A stretch of 43,767 bases of DNA from Bacteroidota bacterium. GTDB taxonomy: Bacteria > Bacteroidota > Bacteroidia > Chitinophagales > Chitinophagaceae. A program made the position numbers and the translations under genes. The stretch is taken from contig JAFDXG010000196.1 in assembly GCA_018268105.1 (NCBI GenBank), forward strand, positions 1-43,767, read 5' to 3'. Under the pieces are notes generated by a model. That model was given only the letters and a program-made list of their open reading frames with translations, ran no database searches and was not told the DNA's origin. Below, piece by piece: positions 33,344 through 40,625 of the stretch. Numbering within the stretch: the first letter of the stretch is position 1; the number at the start of each line of letters is the position of its first letter.

Positions 33344-34096
33344 TCATTTTTTGTCCAACAGCGCAGCCGCAGCGATATCCGTAAACCAATGCAGCTCCCC
33401 CGAGTCGGGTTGTATTACCTGTGATGGATAGAGATCAGGATTAAATTTCCCTTCCAGTACTTCATAAAGGGCCAGTGCTTTTGCGGTGCCAAAACTAAGG
33501 AAGGCCACCCGCCGGGCCCGGTTAACTATAGGCGCAGTAAGCGTGATGCGATACATTTGCTGAGGTGTGAGATAAAAAGAGCTGACCCAGGCTTTCTTTT
33601 CATGTATTACTTCAGTACCGGGGAAAAGAGATAGGGTATGCCCATCGTCGCCCATCCCTGAGAGTACCAGGTCAAAACTTGTTCCCTCTTCCTGGAAATA
33701 AGATTTTAATATCTGTTCGTATTCTAAAGCGGCTGTTTGGGGGTCAATGTCTGTACGCATGATATGCACCTGTGCGGGTACAACAGGTACTTTGCTGAGC
33801 AAATGGGCGTAAGTCATTTTCGCATTGTTACGGTCGTCAGTAAAGGGAACAGCCCGTTCGTCGCCCCAGAAAAAATGCATTTTTTCCCAGGCTATACGGG
33901 TACTATAGGGCGGGGTGGACAACAAATCATATAACGCTTTTGGAGAACTGCCACCGGTTAACACCCAAGTAAACCGGTTATTTTTCAAAAGGACCATTTC
34001 AATATAGCCTGTTATCCATTCTGCCAGCTCCCGGCTTACGGCGGAAGCGTCATTTTGAATATGGAGGGTCATAACATTTTGTTTTACAAAAACCAT
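33344..34096 (-). CDS. pgl: 6-phosphogluconolactonase
   Basis: A protein of 250 residues in the DevB/SOL-type family. It hydrolyses 6-phosphogluconolactone, the product of Zwf, to 6-phosphogluconate. Family motifs are VLTGGSSPKALYDLL near the N-terminus, FFWGDERAVPFTDDRNNAKM, and LVLSGMGDDGHTLSLFPG. The ATG at 34096 shares its A with the last base of the zwf stop codon (TAATG), so the two are translationally coupled; this decides the start over a second Met eight codons in. It is the last gene of the gnd-zwf-pgl strand block. Confidence 0.95.
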   Translation of the reverse strand: MVFVKQNVMTLHIQNDASAVSRELAEWITGYIEMVLLKNNRFTWVLTGGSSPKALYDLLSTPPYSTRIAWEKMHFFWGDERAVPFTDDRNNAKMTYAHLLSKVPVVPAQVHIMRTDIDPQTAALEYEQILKSYFQEEGTSFDLVLSGMGDDGHTLSLFPGTEVIHEKKAWVSSFYLTPQQMYRITLTAPIVNRARRVAFLSFGTAKALALYEVLEGKFNPDLYPSQVIQPDSGELHWFTDIAAAALLDKK

Positions 34097-35610
34097 TACT
34101 CTTCGTGTGGCGGAGAAAGCTTCAACCAGTTGTAGCCATCCCTGGCAATAAGCGCTTCCGCATCTTCAGGCCCCCAGGAGCCCGGCAGGTAATTGGGGAA
34201 GTCAACCGGCTCCCGGGTTTCCCAGGTTTCCAGGATAGGCATTATGATTTTCCAGGCCGCTTCTACCTGGTCGGCGCGCATAAACAGTGTGGCGTTGCCT
34301 TCCATTACATCAAGCAGGAGAGTTTCATACGCTTCGGGCTCATGCTCATCGTAGGCGTCATCATATTTGAAAATCATGTCCACCGGGCTCAGTACCAGGT
34401 TTTGACCGGGTCTTTTAGCCTGGAAACGCAGCCGGATATCCATCTCTGGTTGAATACTGATTGTAAGCCGGTTGGGCCGCCAGCTATTAGCCGCCTCCGG
34501 AGGAAAGGCAAAGCTTGGCGCTTTTCTGAACTGGATGGTGATGATTGAACTTTTGCTGTTCATCCGCTTTCCTGTACGCACATAAAAAGGTACACCCTGC
34601 CACCGCCAGTTATCTATATAAAATTTAACGGCTGCAAAGGTTTCTATATTCGATTGCGGGCTTACGTTTTTTTCCTGGCGGTACCCCACTACTTTATCCC
34701 CCTGCATCCAGCCTTCTGCATATTGACCCCTTACGGCATAATCCTGTACTTCGCTATTATCAATGCGCCGGATGGCATTCAGCACGTCTACTTTTTTATT
34801 TCTGATTTCGTTGGCGTCAAAAGAAACCGGCGCTTCCATGGCCACCATACATAAAAGCTGCAGCATGTGGTTTTGCACCATATCGCGCAATGCTCCCGAT
34901 TTTTCATAATAAGCCCCCCGGCTTTCGGCGCCTACGGTTTCTGCCGCGGTGATCTGTATATTCTCTATATAATTGCGGTTCCAAATCGGCTCAAACAAAG
35001 CATTGGCAAAACGCAGTGCGAGGATATTCTGTACGGTTTCTTTTCCCAGGTAATGATCAATACGGAAAATCTGGTTTTCGTCAAACATGGTACTCAGGAG
35101 CTGGTTGAGTTCCCGGGCGCTTTGCAGATCATGACCGAAGGGTTTTTCTACTACTATACGGGTACATTTCGTGTCGGCACAAATATTAAGCGGACCAAGT
35201 TTTGAAGCTATATCTGGGACAAGCTGAGGCGCAACGGCAAGGTAGAAGATTACATTGGGATGTTCTCCATATTCCCGCTCTTTCTGCTTTACTATATCGC
35301 TGATTTTAGAATATGCGGCAGCATCTTCCCCATCCATTTGAAGGTAACCTACGTGCTGAGAAAAGTCCGCCCATTCTCCGTTGGTTTCTTCTTTTCTCCT
35401 TGAAAATTTTTTTATTCCTTCAAATAAATGACTGCGATATGTCTCGTCAGAATATTCAGATCGTCCTATGCCAACAATGCCAAATTTCTCCGGCATCCAG
35501 TTATCTAAAAAAAGATTAAACAAAGCCGGCGTCAGTTTCCGGAGATTCAGATCTCCGCTCCCTCCAAAAATAAAAATCAGCGAAGCCGGGGGTCGTTTAT
35601 GGTTCTGCAT
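34096..35610 (-). CDS. zwf: Glucose-6-phosphate 1-dehydrogenase
   Basis: A protein of 504 residues, the usual size. It oxidises glucose 6-phosphate to the lactone with NADP, the entry of the oxidative pentose phosphate pathway. The N-terminal nucleotide-binding motif is FGGSGDLNLRKLTPALF (the family usually has GASGDL). The active-site motif RIDHYLGKETVQN is intact, and the EKPFGHD segment and the substrate-binding region VRTGKRM are present. It is coupled to pgl by a 1-bp TAATG overlap and lies 88 bp downstream of gnd, all on the minus strand, so the three genes can supply the whole oxidative branch from one region. Confidence 0.97.
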   Translation of the reverse strand: MQNHKRPPASLIFIFGGSGDLNLRKLTPALFNLFLDNWMPEKFGIVGIGRSEYSDETYRSHLFEGIKKFSRRKEETNGEWADFSQHVGYLQMDGEDAAAYSKISDIVKQKEREYGEHPNVIFYLAVAPQLVPDIASKLGPLNICADTKCTRIVVEKPFGHDLQSARELNQLLSTMFDENQIFRIDHYLGKETVQNILALRFANALFEPIWNRNYIENIQITAAETVGAESRGAYYEKSGALRDMVQNHMLQLLCMVAMEAPVSFDANEIRNKKVDVLNAIRRIDNSEVQDYAVRGQYAEGWMQGDKVVGYRQEKNVSPQSNIETFAAVKFYIDNWRWQGVPFYVRTGKRMNSKSSIITIQFRKAPSFAFPPEAANSWRPNRLTISIQPEMDIRLRFQAKRPGQNLVLSPVDMIFKYDDAYDEHEPEAYETLLLDVMEGNATLFMRADQVEAAWKIIMPILETWETREPVDFPNYLPGSWGPEDAEALIARDGYNWLKLSPPHEE

Positions 35611-35698
35611 TTTTTAAGGATTCAAAACAGTTGATTGTATAGATAGATGTAATGAATGCACAAATTCTACCGCATTCAATTCTTCCGGTATGTATATT

Positions 35699-37111
35699 TT
35701 ATTGCCAGATACTGTGAAATATTCCCGGCTCATCAATACGCTGATAAGTATGTGCGCCAAAAAAGTCACGTTGTGCCTGTATCAGGTTGGTAGGCATGGT
35801 CTCACTTCTGTAGGCATCAAAATATCCTAAGGAAGCGCCCAGTGCAGCAGCAGGAATACCTGCCTGTACTGCCGTGGCAATAAATTTTCGTGTATTTGAT
35901 TCCCTGGATTTGATTAAAGCGGCAATATTAGCGTCTAACAATATATTAGAGAGTGTAGGATTGCTGGTATAGGCTTTATAGTAAATTTCGAGCAGGGTTG
36001 ATCTGATGATACATCCACCCCTCCATATTTTCACCACCTTGGGCAGGGGGATATCCATATCGTATTCTTTAGAAGCCACATATAATAATGCAAGCCCCTG
36101 GGCATAGCTGATAAGTGTTCCAAAGAAAAGGGCCTCACGGGCTTCCTGTATAATTTCTTCTTTAGAAACCCCGGTGATCTTGATGGCAGACGGATAAACC
36201 TTTGATGCAGCCACCCGCTCTTCTTTTAATGCAGAGAGGTTACGCATACTTACAGCAAGGTCAATGGTAGGAATAGCAATGCCAAGATCCATGGCATCCT
36301 GCGAGGTCCACTTGCCGGTACCTTTTGATCCTGCTTTGTCAAGAATAATGTCTACCAGCTTTTTACCGGTTTTATCATCATTTTTGAGAAAGATGTCACG
36401 GGTAATTTCCACGAGGAAAGATTGCAATTCACCCTCATTCCATTCTTTAAAAACTTTATGCAGCTCATCGTTGGTAAGGCCATAACCACGATGCAATACA
36501 TCATATACCTCGCTGATCAGTTGCATGATCCCATATTCAATACCATTGTGCACCATTTTCACATAGTGGCCGGCTGCCCCTTTTCCAAGATGAGCCACAC
36601 AAGGCTCTCCATTTACTTTGGCAGATACGGCTTCGAGCATGGGCCGAACATGCGGATAGGCCTCCGGGTCGCCGCCGGGCATAATGCTCGGTCCCCTTCT
36701 TGCCCCTTCTTCGCCGCCGGAAACGCCAACACCCATATAATGAAATCCTTTGTCCTGCATATATTTTACCCTGCGAAGGGTGTCGGTATAATGTGAATTG
36801 CCACCGTCAATTATAATATCCCCCTTGCTGAGCAGCGGGATAAGCTCCTCCAGCACCTGGTCTACAGGTTTGCCAGCCTGCACCAGCATCATGATCCTTC
36901 GGGGGGATTTTAATGTGTTTACCATCTCAGCCAGATTAGAGGTTCCCTTAACCGTTGTACCGGGTACAATTTCTGCTTCCAGTTCAGCAACTTTTTGCGG
37001 AGACCTGTTGTAACCTATCACAGCAAAGCCATGATCTGCCATATTCAATAAAAGGTTGCGTCCCATAACGCCTAACCCGATCAATCCAAAGTCGAATAAT
37101 TGATTTGCCAT
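35699..37111 (-). CDS. gnd: 6-phosphogluconate dehydrogenase, decarboxylating
   Basis: A protein of 470 residues, the long form of the enzyme. It oxidises and decarboxylates 6-phosphogluconate to ribulose 5-phosphate with NADP. The N-terminal Rossmann motif is GLGVMGRNLLLNMADHG, with NRSP after the second strand, which suits NADP. Catalytic regions are GVSGGEEGARRGPSIMPGG, KMVHNGIEYGIMQLISE (Lys and Asn of the active site) and TGKWTSQDAMDLGI. The C-terminal tail IDEPGIFHSIWQ is complete. A TACATTTG -7 box lies just upstream. It is the first of the gnd, zwf, pgl series. Confidence 0.97.
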   Translation of the reverse strand: MANQLFDFGLIGLGVMGRNLLLNMADHGFAVIGYNRSPQKVAELEAEIVPGTTVKGTSNLAEMVNTLKSPRRIMMLVQAGKPVDQVLEELIPLLSKGDIIIDGGNSHYTDTLRRVKYMQDKGFHYMGVGVSGGEEGARRGPSIMPGGDPEAYPHVRPMLEAVSAKVNGEPCVAHLGKGAAGHYVKMVHNGIEYGIMQLISEVYDVLHRGYGLTNDELHKVFKEWNEGELQSFLVEITRDIFLKNDDKTGKKLVDIILDKAGSKGTGKWTSQDAMDLGIAIPTIDLAVSMRNLSALKEERVAASKVYPSAIKITGVSKEEIIQEAREALFFGTLISYAQGLALLYVASKEYDMDIPLPKVVKIWRGGCIIRSTLLEIYYKAYTSNPTLSNILLDANIAALIKSRESNTRKFIATAVQAGIPAAALGASLGYFDAYRSETMPTNLIQAQRDFFGAHTYQRIDEPGIFHSIWQ

Positions 37112-37140
37112 AAACGTATTGATATGATGAAAAAGGATAG

Positions 37141-37148
37141 CAAATGTA
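37141..37148 (-). promoter_or_regulatory. -7 promoter box of gnd
   Basis: TACATTTG on the minus strand matches TAnnTTTG, 29 bp before the gnd ATG and directly after the DUF4834 stop codon. A TTTG upstream (37165-37168) has only 16 bp spacing, inside the DUF4834 coding sequence. Confidence 0.45.
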
Positions 37149-37150
37149 AG

Positions 37151-37384
37151 TTATTTCACTTCTTCAAAGTCAATATAATCTCCGGCGGGAGTTTTGCCGG
37201 CAGATTTATTATTGCTGTGAAAAGTGTCCTGCTGTTGCTGATCCATCTGCTGCTGCATGCGGTCCTGCATTTCACTGAACTTAGCTTTGATCTGTTTTCC
37301 CGTACGAAATACCGGAATGAGAAAGCCGGTAAGAAAGCGATACAATACGTACCCAATGAGGATATAGCCGATTAATTTCCACAT
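37151..37384 (-). CDS. DUF4834 family small membrane protein
   Basis: A protein of 77 residues. One N-terminal membrane helix (residues 3-28, IGYILIGYVLYRFLTGFLIPVF) is followed by a charged, Gln-rich segment (MQDRMQQQMDQQQQD) likely to be helical or coiled. A C-terminal GDYIDFEEVK motif is the most conserved part of this Bacteroidota family. The function is unknown. It lies 39 bp upstream of gnd on the same strand and may share its transcript. An imperfect -7 box, TATCTTCG, is at 37395-37402. On its other side is the repeat-bearing spacer. Confidence 0.82.
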   Translation of the reverse strand: MWKLIGYILIGYVLYRFLTGFLIPVFRTGKQIKAKFSEMQDRMQQQMDQQQQDTFHSNNKSAGKTPAGDYIDFEEVK

Positions 37385-37460
37385 ATTACTCCTGCGAAGA
37401 TAAACATTTCTGGATGTGGAGGAGGTGATAAGATGTTAAAGAATGGCGGGGTTGTTATCT

Positions 37461-37520
37461 CTCACAGATTACACGGATTTTCACTGATTATTTTTTGTGA
37501 TTTAGCTATGGAGAATAAGG
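37461..37520 (+). repeat. Direct repeat copy 1 in the DUF4834-wbpD spacer
   Basis: This 60-bp unit begins CTCACAGATTACACGGATTT and ends ATGGAGAATAAGG. It matches 37691-37750 at 54 of 60 positions, 230 bp downstream. A degraded CCACGAATG ... CATGCATTAGTGGC inverted pair follows (37523-37567), matching the better hairpin after copy 2. The spacer 37385-37983 otherwise holds only the wbpD promoter. Confidence 0.85.
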
Positions 37521-37690
37521 ATCCACGAATGTTTTTCCCATTTAATTATCTATTCATGCATTAGTGGCTACTTCTTTTTTAGTTTGAGAAGAATTATACA
37601 ACATAGATTTAAGGCTTCAACCCGGATAGACTCCACCAACACACAGGTTCTGTGCTAATCTGTGGCATCTGTGAGCAACTTTTTTTATTT

Positions 37691-37750
37691 CTCACAGAAC
37701 ACACGGATTTCCACAGATTATTTTTTGTGATTTCGCTATGGAGAATAAGA
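37691..37750 (+). repeat. Direct repeat copy 2 in the DUF4834-wbpD spacer
   Basis: This 60-bp unit begins CTCACAGAACACACGGATTT, with 6 mismatches to copy 1. Just before it, 37657-37676 (CTAATCTGTGGCATCTGTGA) is an inverted partial copy, so the two can fold together (CTGTGAG at 37670 with CTCACAG at 37691). The CACAGATT/ACACGGATT wording resembles intergenic repeat families seen in many genomes of this and other phyla. Confidence 0.85.
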
Positions 37751-37752
37751 AT

Positions 37753-37805
37753 GCCACGAATGCACGAATAGAGCTTTTTTGAGTAGTCATTCGTGCATCT
37801 GTGGC
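37753..37805. repeat. Long imperfect hairpin after repeat copy 2
   Basis: GCCACGAATGCACGAAT (37753-37769) pairs with ATTCGTGCATCTGTGGC (37789-37805): 15 of 17 positions complementary, around a 19-nt loop. It belongs to the repeat unit, since a decayed form follows copy 1 as well. The plus-strand T-rich run after it (37808-37815) could let it act as a terminator. Confidence 0.75.
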
Positions 37806-37868
37806 AATCTTTTTTAAACCGCTGCGGTTATTTAGCATCTCCGGGCATTGACTTCATAATGATTAAAC

Positions 37869-37902
37869 TTTCAAACTATAAACCTCTCTTTATATATATT
37901 TG
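37869..37902 (+). promoter_or_regulatory. Promoter of the wbpD-wbpB operon
   Basis: TATATTTG (37895-37902) matches TAnnTTTG. A TTTC at 37869-37872, 22 bp upstream, may serve as a weak -33 box. The leader to the ATG at 37984 is about 75 nt. Confidence 0.5.
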
Positions 37903-37983
37903 CGATACGAAAATTTAAAGAGGTGCGTTAATATAGTCGCCCTGCCCCGCTCTTCATTGGGGAAATCCAAAAAACAAGTTGTT

Positions 37984-38556
37984 ATGGCTTATTTTGCGCA
38001 TCCCACGGCTGTTATTGATGAAGGATGTATTATTGGAGACGGAACCAAGGTTTGGCATTTTTCTCATATTATGCCCAACTGTACCATTGGCGAGCATTGT
38101 AATATAGGACAGAATGTGGTGGTGTCCCCCCAGGTAGTGCTTGGTAATAATGTCAAAATACAAAATAATGTATCTGTTTACACCGGGGTGATATGTGAAG
38201 ATGATGTTTTTTTAGGACCCTCAATGGTCTTTACCAATGTATTTAATCCCAGGAGTGCCGTATCCCGTAAAGAAGAGTATCGAAAAACCATTGTGAGAAA
38301 GGGCGCCAGCATTGGAGCCAATGCCACCATAGTATGTGGTTATGAGATAGGAGAATATGCTTTCATCGGGGCTGGCGCCGTGGTTACCAAACCTGTGCCG
38401 GCTTATGCTATGGTAGTGGGCAATCCGGCAAGGCAAATCGGATGGATGAGTAAAAACGGCCATAAACTGCATTTTGATGCCGAAGGCATTGCTTTTTGCC
38501 CCGAGACAAAAGAGAAATATGTATTGAAAGATAAAACAGTAACAATAGTAACATGA
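37984..38556 (+). CDS. wbpD: UDP-2-acetamido-3-amino-2,3-dideoxyglucuronate N-acetyltransferase-like (WbpD/WlbB)
   Basis: A protein of 190 residues from the ATG at 37984. It is a left-handed beta-helix acyltransferase: hexapeptide repeats run from HPTAVIDEGCIIGDGTKVWH through IGEHCNIGQNVVVSPQVVLG to GASIGANATIVCGYEIGEYA. The FTNVFNPRSAVSRKEEYRKT loop and the tail GNPARQIGWM are typical of WbpD/WlbB, which acetylate the 3-amino group on the way to UDP-2,3-diacetamido-uronic acids used in O-antigen or capsule. It overlaps the dehydrogenase gene by 4 bp (ATGA). The exact sugar is inferred from the pairing with a WbpB-like gene. The aminotransferase (WbpE) is not in the window. Confidence 0.85.
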   Translation: MAYFAHPTAVIDEGCIIGDGTKVWHFSHIMPNCTIGEHCNIGQNVVVSPQVVLGNNVKIQNNVSVYTGVICEDDVFLGPSMVFTNVFNPRSAVSRKEEYRKTIVRKGASIGANATIVCGYEIGEYAFIGAGAVVTKPVPAYAMVVGNPARQIGWMSKNGHKLHFDAEGIAFCPETKEKYVLKDKTVTIVT

Positions 38557-39572
38557 AAGAAACGGAGAAAATAAAATTTGCGATTGCCGGACTCGGGCAT
38601 ATAGGAAAGCGGCATGCGGCAATGGTAAGCCAAAACAGTGAATGTGCCTGGGTAGCGGGTTGCGATGTGCTTTCCAAAGAAAAGACAAAAGTGGACAACA
38701 ATAATATTGCTTATTTCAATTCGGTGGAAGAACTGCTGAAAAGCGATGTAGACTTTGATGTATTGAGCATTGCCACTCCCAATGGCTTTCATGAAGAGCA
38801 TGCATTAATGGGCCTGAAAGCCGGAAAGCATGTTGTTATTGAAAAGCCAATGGCATTGACCAAAGCCGGCTGTGAAAAAATCATTTATGAAGCGCTGCAC
38901 CAGCATAAACAGGTATTTTGTGTCATGCAAAACCGGTATTCACCCACTTCGGTTTGGCTGAAGGAAGTATTAAGGCAGGGATTACTGGGAAAAATATTCC
39001 TGGTGCAGGTGAATTGTTACTGGAACAGGGACGAACGCTATTATACCAAAGGCAACTGGCACGGAACGGCAAAGCTCGACGGCGGCACATTGTTTACCCA
39101 GTTTTCGCATTTTATTGATATCATGTTCTGGTTGTTTGGCGATATCAGCAATATCAGCGGACGGTTTGCCAACTTCAATCACAATGGATTGACTGAGTTT
39201 GAAGATTCCGGGTTTGTACAATTTGATTTTGTAAATGGTGGAATGGGCAATTTCAGCTATTCAACCTCCTGCTGGAACAAAAACCTCGAAAGCAGCGTAA
39301 CCGTGATTGCCGAAAATGGAATGGTAAAAGTAGGCGGACAATATATGAATGAAGTGGAGTTTTGCCATATCAAGGATTATACCATGCCCGAGCTTCCCCC
39401 GGCAAATCCGCCAAACGATTATGGCCCATATAAAGGTTCAGCCGCAAACCACCACTATATATTTGAAAACGTAGTTGATGTACTGAAAGGGAGGTCGCCA
39501 ATCACTACTAATGCCCTGGAGGGACTGAAGGTAGTGGAAATCATTGAGAGAATATATAATCTGAAGAAGTAA
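38553..39572 (+). CDS. wbpB: Gfo/Idh/MocA dehydrogenase, WbpB/WlbA-like (UDP-GlcNAc-uronate 3-dehydrogenase)
   Basis: A protein of 339 residues. An N-terminal Rossmann fold (AIAGLGHIGKRHAAM) is followed by the Gfo/Idh motif EKPMALT (about residue 97) and an alpha/beta domain with QNRYSPTSVWLKEVL, DGGTLFTQFSHFIDIMFWLFG and NFSYSTSCWNKNLESS. These long stretches resemble WlbA/WbpB, which oxidise C3 of UDP-GlcNAc-uronate before transamination and acetylation by WbpE and WbpD. The gene starts inside the wbpD stop (ATGA overlap), so the two are coupled. Its stop codon TAA is directly followed by the ATG of a truncated 2-epimerase. Confidence 0.85.
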   Translation: MKETEKIKFAIAGLGHIGKRHAAMVSQNSECAWVAGCDVLSKEKTKVDNNNIAYFNSVEELLKSDVDFDVLSIATPNGFHEEHALMGLKAGKHVVIEKPMALTKAGCEKIIYEALHQHKQVFCVMQNRYSPTSVWLKEVLRQGLLGKIFLVQVNCYWNRDERYYTKGNWHGTAKLDGGTLFTQFSHFIDIMFWLFGDISNISGRFANFNHNGLTEFEDSGFVQFDFVNGGMGNFSYSTSCWNKNLESSVTVIAENGMVKVGGQYMNEVEFCHIKDYTMPELPPANPPNDYGPYKGSAANHHYIFENVVDVLKGRSPITTNALEGLKVVEIIERIYNLKK

Positions 39573-39674
39573 ATGATTCTTACACTAATAGGCGCACGCC
39601 CCCGGTTTGTAAAAGCGGCGGTGGCAAGTTACCTGCGACAAGTTTATCTGCTTTGTGAACCAGGTAGGCTATGA
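39573..39674 (+). pseudogene. Truncated UDP-N-acetylglucosamine 2-epimerase remnant (WecB/WbpI-like)
   Basis: Directly after the wbpB stop (TAA-ATG) a 33-codon frame begins MILTLIGARPRFVKAAVAS. This is the hallmark N-terminus of UDP-GlcNAc 2-epimerases (hhTxxGxRPxxhKxAP), whose full length is about 370 residues. Homology ends near codon 20, and the frame then runs through unrelated codons to a TGA at 39672-39674. No further epimerase sequence is seen in the following 400 bp. WbpI normally completes the WbpB-E-D-I pathway, so this is probably a deletion or recombination scar that removed the rest of the operon. The Arg in ARPRF (usually Gln) is a small difference. Confidence 0.78.
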
Positions 39675-40070
39675 ATGAATTTCTAAAAGGGAAACGAAGT
39701 CACCCGACAGAGATAGCTTAACTCTGCGCCCTTTGCGGTTAAATATATTTTCAAACAGGCGAAGACAATGAAAAATAGAAATGAGCGCTGGTCTGTGGCT
39801 TTTGTCAAACCAATACATTTTACATCTATATTTGCGGTGCGAAAAAACAGGCAAATTGTCCTGTAATTGCCTGAGTTTGTTTGGTTTCTTCCTTTTTATA
39901 TTAAAAAGAAACAGACGAAAAGTCAGGAAAATTTAATCATAAAACTCGGATATGGGACTGAGGGGGCGAAGCTGTGCAAGGCCGACAACAAATTGAATTA
40001 AATAAGTATCTTTAACCGTCAAAATTGCAGTCAGTAAAAAGCCTTATTCATTTGTATACAACCAACCACT
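39675..40070. other. Spacer and leader before the UpxY-like gene, no gene seen
   Basis: No ORF with family resemblance was found in these 396 bp. Contents: ACTCTGCGCCCTTTGCGGTT (39720-39739), a wording seen in common intergenic repeats; CAGGCAA/TTGCCTG arms with a 12-nt loop (39848-39854, 39867-39873); and an imperfect TTTCTT...AAGAAA pair (39885-39911). A TATCTTTA -7-like box is at 40007-40014. The sequence may be the junction of the event that truncated the epimerase gene, followed by the leader of the polysaccharide operon. Confidence 0.45.
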
Positions 40071-40565
40071 ATGGGGCAGAAAAATTGGTATGCAGTATAT
40101 ACGAAACCCCGGTGGGAAAAAAAGGTTTTTGCTTTACTTTCCGAAAAAGGATTTCTGTCTTATTGCCCGCTTCATAAAGTTAGAAGACGATGGAGTGACA
40201 GGTATAAGATAGTTAATGAACCCTTGTTTAAATCTTATGTATTTGTACAGATCAATGAAGTGGAAATGAAAAAGGTGAGATTGATTCCCGGGTTTGTTAA
40301 TTTTATTTACTGGAATGGTAAACCGGCTATAATAAGAGAGAAAGAGATCAATATCATCAAAAAGTTTCTGAACGACTATACGTTTGTTGCTGCAGAACCC
40401 GTAAAACTAATACCCAATCAACGAATAAAAATAATGAATGGTATTTTGATGGATGAAAAGGGGATTGTTTTACAATCTGAGAAAAACAAGGTACAGCTTA
40501 TATTAGAAAGCCTGGGGTTTAAACTCACTGCCAGTCTGGATAAAACCGAGATTCAAATTCTTTAA
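40071..40565 (+). CDS. NusG-like transcription antiterminator, UpxY family
   Basis: A protein of 164 residues. The NGN domain (about 1-105) starts NWYAVYTKPRWEKKVFALL, and YCPLHKVRRRWSDRYKIVNEPLFKSYVFVQ follows the NusG/RfaH pattern in which a Pro-Leu-Phe-Pro/Lys-x-Y-hF-h segment binds the RNA polymerase clamp. A KOW-like C-terminal part includes VKLIPNQRIKIMNGILMDEKG. Such paralogues head surface-polysaccharide operons in Bacteroidota (UpxY in Bacteroides) and let polymerase read through long operons. Here it directly precedes the Wza- and Wzc-like genes. No UpxZ-like gene is visible. The recruiting element in the leader is not identified. Confidence 0.9.
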   Translation: MGQKNWYAVYTKPRWEKKVFALLSEKGFLSYCPLHKVRRRWSDRYKIVNEPLFKSYVFVQINEVEMKKVRLIPGFVNFIYWNGKPAIIREKEINIIKKFLNDYTFVAAEPVKLIPNQRIKIMNGILMDEKGIVLQSEKNKVQLILESLGFKLTASLDKTEIQIL

Positions 40566-40625
40566 TTTTAAGCAAAAAGCCAACGTATCACAAACTTTGT
40601 ATGAACCAAACCAATCACCGCATAC

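Noticed and set aside
37418..37564. A 43-codon plus-strand ORF (ATG at 37433) preceded by a perfect Shine-Dalgarno AGGAGGTGAT (37420-37429).
   Set aside because: Most of its codons lie in the 60-bp intergenic repeat, the peptide resembles nothing, and strong Shine-Dalgarno use is atypical for the phylum. The match is probably chance; ribosome profiling would settle it.
38221..38801. Overlapping minus-strand frames opposite the wbpD and wbpB genes.
   Set aside because: Antisense shadows; the plus-strand genes have clear hexapeptide and Rossmann motifs and a coupled ATGA overlap.
39669..39854. A 61-codon minus-strand frame in the pre-UpxY spacer.
   Set aside because: No homology or start signal; it spans repeat-like sequence.
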